Shown piece after piece: positions 59,820-64,000 of a DNA stretch of 64,000 nt (its first letter is position 1; the number at the start of each line of letters is the position of its first letter). The position numbers and the translations under genes were made by a program. The DNA is taken from NCBI GenBank assembly GCA_034638255.1, contig JAWPGT010000047.1, positions 62,001-126,000 on the forward strand, given 5' to 3'. The notes under the pieces were generated by a model. That model worked only from the letters and a program-made list of their open reading frames with translations. It did not search any database and had not been told where the DNA came from. Source of the stretch: Coprinus comatus (lineage: Eukaryota; Basidiomycota; Agaricomycetes; Agaricales; Agaricaceae).

Positions 59820-61100
59820 ACCTTGTTACAGGTCCCAAACTTGGAGCTGGAGGACAAACTGTAGGTAGGGGTGGGTGTAGCGAAGTGGCAACATTGACAT
59901 TAGCCGATCCCGAGTCATTCATGATAATACCAGTGAATATATGGGAAGTGGAGTGGAGTAGAGCATATGAGCACTAGAAGTATCTCAACTCGTTGAGAGG
60001 TGCTTTGCTATTATCAGGCCGACATCATGTCAGCAACTGCCGTCAACCTCCTAAATTAGAATTTAGAACGTGCCGTTCCGAGGCAATGTCTCCAATGAGT
60101 TGATGCAAACATCCTCATTTTTTTTTCTTCCGATATGTTCATCATGATGATTTTCAAAAATGTCAACTTGGAGAATAACGGCAAGTCAAATTACATTCCT
60201 CCGTAAATCTAATAGAGTTTCCTGAACTACGATATCAATACTAAAATAGAAGTACACACTTGAAACTGGTAGCTCATGACAGACATGCAATAAGACTCAA
60301 AGGATAACCAGGGTGCCAAGTCAATTCTGTGAGTGCTCAAGCGCTCAAGTGCGATGCACTGCCTGCCTGCAGGATTCACGTATGTCCTACTAATACCTTG
60401 ACAACAGACAATCGTACCACGAGGTTATGTAGGTCAGAGTGTATATCTTAATATGCATCACCGCATCCGCTACATCATCTGTTTTAGGTTGTTAACCGAG
60501 ACTGAAGCTCAAATGATGACGGTAGCAACACTTGTTTTTCATCAGAGTCATACGAGTTACGACCGCTTGTGTGATGGTATAAGTGTTCTGAAGCTTTCCG
60601 CCAAGGATATTGATTTTATGTCCTCATGAACCTGTACACTTTTTTTAAAACGGACAGGAGAGTGAGAATCAGATCTAGAAACGTGGTATGTTACATGTAC
60701 ATAATGTAGTGAGTAACCATCGACGATAAGTTGAATGATTGATGTAATCATCGATGAGCACACCGTTTACGGGATCAATTAAATATTAATAGGTCGCACA
60801 TATGGACCTGCCTACACAACTGCCAATCCGTCTCTAACGCAACTCTCCAATTGTCAAGATGTCTACATGTTTCTGTCATAGATAAATAAAGAAATGACAA
60901 CCGTTTTCTTCCCTTCATTTCTCTCCCCATTTTGGTTCTTTTCGTCTTCGTTCTCTTTCCGTTTCTTTTTTCTCTTTGAATTTGTGAAAGAAGTCTGACC
61001 TAGCGTCGACTTTTATTGACGAAATTTATTATATTAGGATATCCACCCACTCTTTCTTTTTATTTTCAATTTCAAGCCTGGGGCTATTTAATATCACAAG
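59820..61100. other. Intergenic and promoter of the second NDWxKPC gene
   Basis: No conserved frame was found. A strongly CT-rich stretch (about 60900-60990) precedes the gene at 61101, as in many fungal promoters and 5' leaders. Confidence 0.45.
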
Positions 61101-63554
61101 ATGTCACCATCAACATCCTCACCAACGTCAAGATCATCAAAAACCACATTTCTTCTAACATACATAACTCTAACTCTTACACTCACTTCTTACCTACCCA
61201 TTGCTTCAGCAAAAATCAATGATTGGTCAAAACCATGTATCTCCGGTGTCTGTTTCTACGATCTTCCATCTTCCTCTTCAGGTTCACGTAGAGCAACTTC
61301 TGATTCTTCCAGTGGTACTTTGAAAATCTGGGGTTCGGAAAACGCTATAACGGATATTACTCCTGCTGCTGGTTGGGAAATTATTGGTTGTTCAGCAGAT
61401 AAGAATGCACAGGATATTAGATTGGTTTGTGTTAAAGAAGGATCCGTAGAGTGTGCACATTTGTTTAAGAATGGTGGTGCTGAGGGCAAAGTTGTTCGTC
61501 TTCCTGAAAGTGTAAGAGTTTCTTCTATAACGTTTACATGAATGCTAATATTAAACATTAATTAACATATAGTGTGGCAAAGGTCCATTCGCACGTGTAG
61601 CCAAATCTTATACTCCAACCGATCAATCACTACCTGCCGATTTGGAAAAGAGGATTGTGAGGAGGGATGGAAAGAAGCCTGAAGTTAGAGGGTTGAGTTT
61701 GGATACGAATTTCGCTGCCAGTGACGTGAAGAAGTGAGTGAAAAGGTTAATCTATAAGTATGTGATGTAACTAACAATGATTGAAAAAGAACTGGTAAAA
61801 TTGGATTCGCCATTATGGGCGCCAATGTGCCAGGAGCAGATGCAAGTTCGCCATCGGAAATGAATGTTTCCAAAGCCAAACGATCACTCCTCGAAAATCG
61901 TACACACAGTCGCGTCTTTTCTCGTGAGGTCATAGAACAGTTACAACAAGCCGCTGGTGAAAAACTTGATGACAGAGGATTCTTTGATTCGGTCAAAGAT
62001 TTCGGTAACTCTGTCGTTGATGGTGCCAAGAGTGCTGGAAATGCCATTGTTGATACTGCCAAGAATGCTGGAAGTGCCGTTGTCGATACTGCCAAAAATG
62101 CTGGAAACGCCATCGTTGATACCGCCAAAAACGTCGGTAATACAATCGCTGATACAGGAAAGAAAGTTGTTGATAAAGCCGATGATGTCGTTGATGGTGC
62201 TGTAGATGCAGTTAAAGGTGGTGCTACCAAGGCAGGGGCAGCAATTGGTGGTGCGGTAGATGCTGTGAAGGACACCGTGGGTGATGTTGTCGAATCCGCA
62301 GGAGATTTCGTAGATGGAGCGATAGACAAGGTGGAAGGGCTAAATGATGTCGAAATCAATGAGCAGAAAACATTGGATCCCATTTCGATACAGAAGACTT
62401 TTACCTTGGTCGATGAGACGATCTCGTGTCCACCGATTGAGCAAAGATTGAAGATCGACGTAGACACCAAGGCAGACGCCACCGTTGCACTTGGTATAGC
62501 TGCGACCGGAACTCTGGTACCACCCAAGGTTGAAGAGTTCAAGCTCACTGTGGATATGGATGCCGTGTTAGACGGTGCTATCAACATGAAGGCCGGTGTA
62601 GGAGGAACTATCGACTCCGACAAAATCCAGTTATTTGAAGTTGGTATTCCCGGATTGGACTTCCCAGGTATTCTGACCGTCGGTCCCTCGTTTGAGATTA
62701 GTGCACAGGCAAAGGCAAAACTGGATTTGGATGTCGATATGAAGATTGGTGTTAATTATCAACTCAAGGGTGTTAAATTTGAGTTCCCTAAAGGTGGTGC
62801 GGGAAGCGGTTCGTTCACTCCAGGAGATACGCGTGAGTTACTAAAGCTTGCTTTTATTTGTTAAAATGCTAACAAATGATGTAGCACTGAAAATCACCGC
62901 CACGCCTTCAGCCAAAGCAACAGGTCGCGTGGAAGCTCACCTCATCCCAGCCCTAAAACTCGGTATTTCAGCTCTCGGTGACATCGTAGAAGCTGGTGTA
63001 TTCTTGAATCTCGATGCGTCTGCTTTCATGCAACTGACCTTGGACGCCAGCGCTGGTACAATCGACATTACTCCCCGTGAGGTTGCTATCCAGAAGATGT
63101 ATGCCAATGGGGTGATGGTCCCTCGTGGTGTGACAGCATATGGTTCGAGAGCATACGAGATTGAGAAGAGGCAGGATGTTTCATTTGGTGGTTGTTTTGA
63201 CGTTGGTGCTGGATTAAGTGTGAACGTTGGTGCTGATGCGGATTTCTTTGGTTTGTTCAATGCCGGAACATCGAAGAGCTTGTTCAAGAAGGATTTCGAA
63301 CTCTTCCAGGTATGTTCTCAATGCATTTAAAAAGATGAGTTTGAGCTGATATCACAATCCCCTCTGATTAGAAATGCTTTGGAGACAATGCGAAGGCCAA
63401 GGCTCGGAGGAGCGTTGTTAACAGAAGCCTCAACTTTAACCAGCTTCAGACCCGTGCTGTCGATTTGCAGTGTATTCCTCCAACGACCGCGGCCAGCACT
63501 CCAGTAGCTGATGAGACAGTCGGTGCAGCATCCATCAAAGAACTGAAAGCTTGA
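61101..63554 (+). CDS. Secreted NDWxKPC-motif protein with LEA-like repeats, paralog 2
   Basis: Five exons (61101-61511, 61573-61733, 61790-62832, 62885-63309, 63372-63554) give 740 residues. The signal sequence is followed by NDWSKPCISGVCFYDLP, ITDITPAAGWEIIGC and AQDIRLVC, as in the gene at 30.3 kb. Shared downstream blocks are GPFARV, VRGLSLDTNF, GLDFPGILTVGPSFEISAQAK, RVEAHLIPALKLGISALGDIVEAGVFLNLDAS-type segments (quoted in part), DADFFGLF and a final KCFGD. Unlike the paralog it has about 100 extra residues of LEA-like repeats, the clearest being five copies of a GNAIVDTAKNA-type 11-mer at residues 263-317, with further VVDGAVDAVK-like turns. It has only five exons against nine in the paralog. 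It is probably secreted; the function is unknown. Confidence 0.82.
62004..62168 (+). repeat. 33-bp (11-residue) in-frame tandem repeat, five copies
   Basis: Units begin at 62004, 62037, 62070, 62103 and 62136, each starting GGxAA and coding for GN(S/A)(V/I)VDTAKNA-like 11-mers. An 11-residue period with alternating hydrophobic and charged residues is typical of LEA-type amphipathic helices. Confidence 0.85.
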
Positions 63555-64000
63555 TCAGAGCGTTGGTTGGTACATGCAGTTATTTCGGACACATAACGAC
63601 TTTTACCTACCAGTCTCTTAATAATTTCTTGATACTCAGCAAGTGATGTACGGAGGTATACCGCCCAAGTAGTAAATTCATCAGTTGTTCAAATATTAAT
63701 CATATTTAACTCGCCTTTTGTTATCAACACTAAGCTTAACATCGTCCATGATAAATCGATAACCACTGCCGTGTTTTATCCAAGATATAACGTGATTAAT
63801 CCATCATCTCACTGGATGTCAGGTTGGGTAGGAGCTGGGGATAGGTACTAGATAGGAACAATCAATTGATAGATGTGATAACACCGCCACCAACCCCTCG
63901 CGCCGTACACTGACCATTTTCCTCCTCCTTCAAATATAAATGACAACTCACAACTTCTAGTCAAGCAGCACAATCTATATATAGACAGAACTTTGAATAT
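63555..64000. other. 3' flank to window end
   Basis: No gene was recognised. A TATATATA word near 63977 may belong to a promoter of a gene beyond the window. Confidence 0.4.

Noticed and set aside
61685..62623. 312-codon open frame on the minus strand, rich in Ser, Thr, Ala and Pro
   Set aside because: It is the complement of the LEA-like repeat exon of the secreted protein gene; its openness follows from that repeat composition. It has no splice or motif support.
1..64000. CRISPR arrays, prokaryotic operons or ribosome binding sites
   Set aside because: The window is clearly eukaryotic with spliceosomal introns; the tandem repeats seen are not spacer-repeat arrays.

Overview
This window comes from a filamentous fungus, most likely an Agaricomycete (mushroom-forming basidiomycete). 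Genes are split by many 50-70 bp GT-AG introns. The gene content is also typical of that group: a fruit-body specific protein A-like gene, a Plavaka-type DNA transposon with a DUF6698 gene, an Armillaria-type flavin-dependent halogenase, a fungal MACPF protein and basidiomycete secreted proteins with an NDWxKPC motif. I cannot name the species. No rRNA gene or CRISPR array was seen, and no tRNA gene was noticed by eye. All models are hand-spliced from the DNA and not checked by alignment.

Layout, left to right. 1-865 (-): secreted fruit-body specific protein A-like gene, cut by the window edge. About 1-5.4 kb: no convincing gene, with a doubtful decayed reading frame at 4.5-5.0 kb. 5413-6364 (+): NAT9-like N-acetyltransferase. 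6917-8148 (+): peroxisomal dienoyl-CoA isomerase ending in SKL. 9706-18316 (+): three tandem aldehyde dehydrogenase (ALDH) genes rich in introns. 18666-20441 (-): MACPF protein, with a decayed second copy at 21.96-22.77 kb. 23433-24687 (+): F-box-like gene. 24928-26952 (-): a fourth ALDH with fewer introns. 27-30.3 kb: gene-free stretch with inverted repeats. 30345-32688 (+): secreted protein. 35001-36928 (+): halogenase. 37178-39043 (-): auxin-efflux-carrier family transporter. 40414-42907 (-): fifth ALDH.

About 43.4-53.7 kb looks like one old mobile element. A Plavaka transposase (44253-48450, -) and a DUF6698 protein gene (51179-53071, +) point away from each other. Between them sits a broken fragment of a plasma-membrane H+-ATPase gene (about 48.9-50.97 kb). 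Both ends carry clustered GTCAAT/ATTGAC motifs, including an inverted 11-bp match. The transposase has one internal stop codon, so the element is probably dead.

After the element: 54135-55731 (+), a short DUF4139 (mucoidy-inhibitor-A-like) protein; 55817-57917 (-), a cytochrome P450; an uncertain acidic ORF at 59.3-59.8 kb; and 61101-63554 (+), a second NDWxKPC secreted protein that carries five tandem 11-residue LEA-like repeats absent from its 30-kb paralog.

Most genes are probably independent units. Several suit lipid, aldehyde or secondary metabolism (five ALDHs, dienoyl-CoA isomerase, halogenase, P450, transporter), but no core synthase (PKS, NRPS or terpene cyclase) is visible. A true biosynthetic cluster is therefore not shown. 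The least ordinary items are the transposon with a trapped H+-ATPase fragment, the ALDH expansion with micro-exons, the live and dead MACPF pair, and the repeat-bearing secreted paralog.
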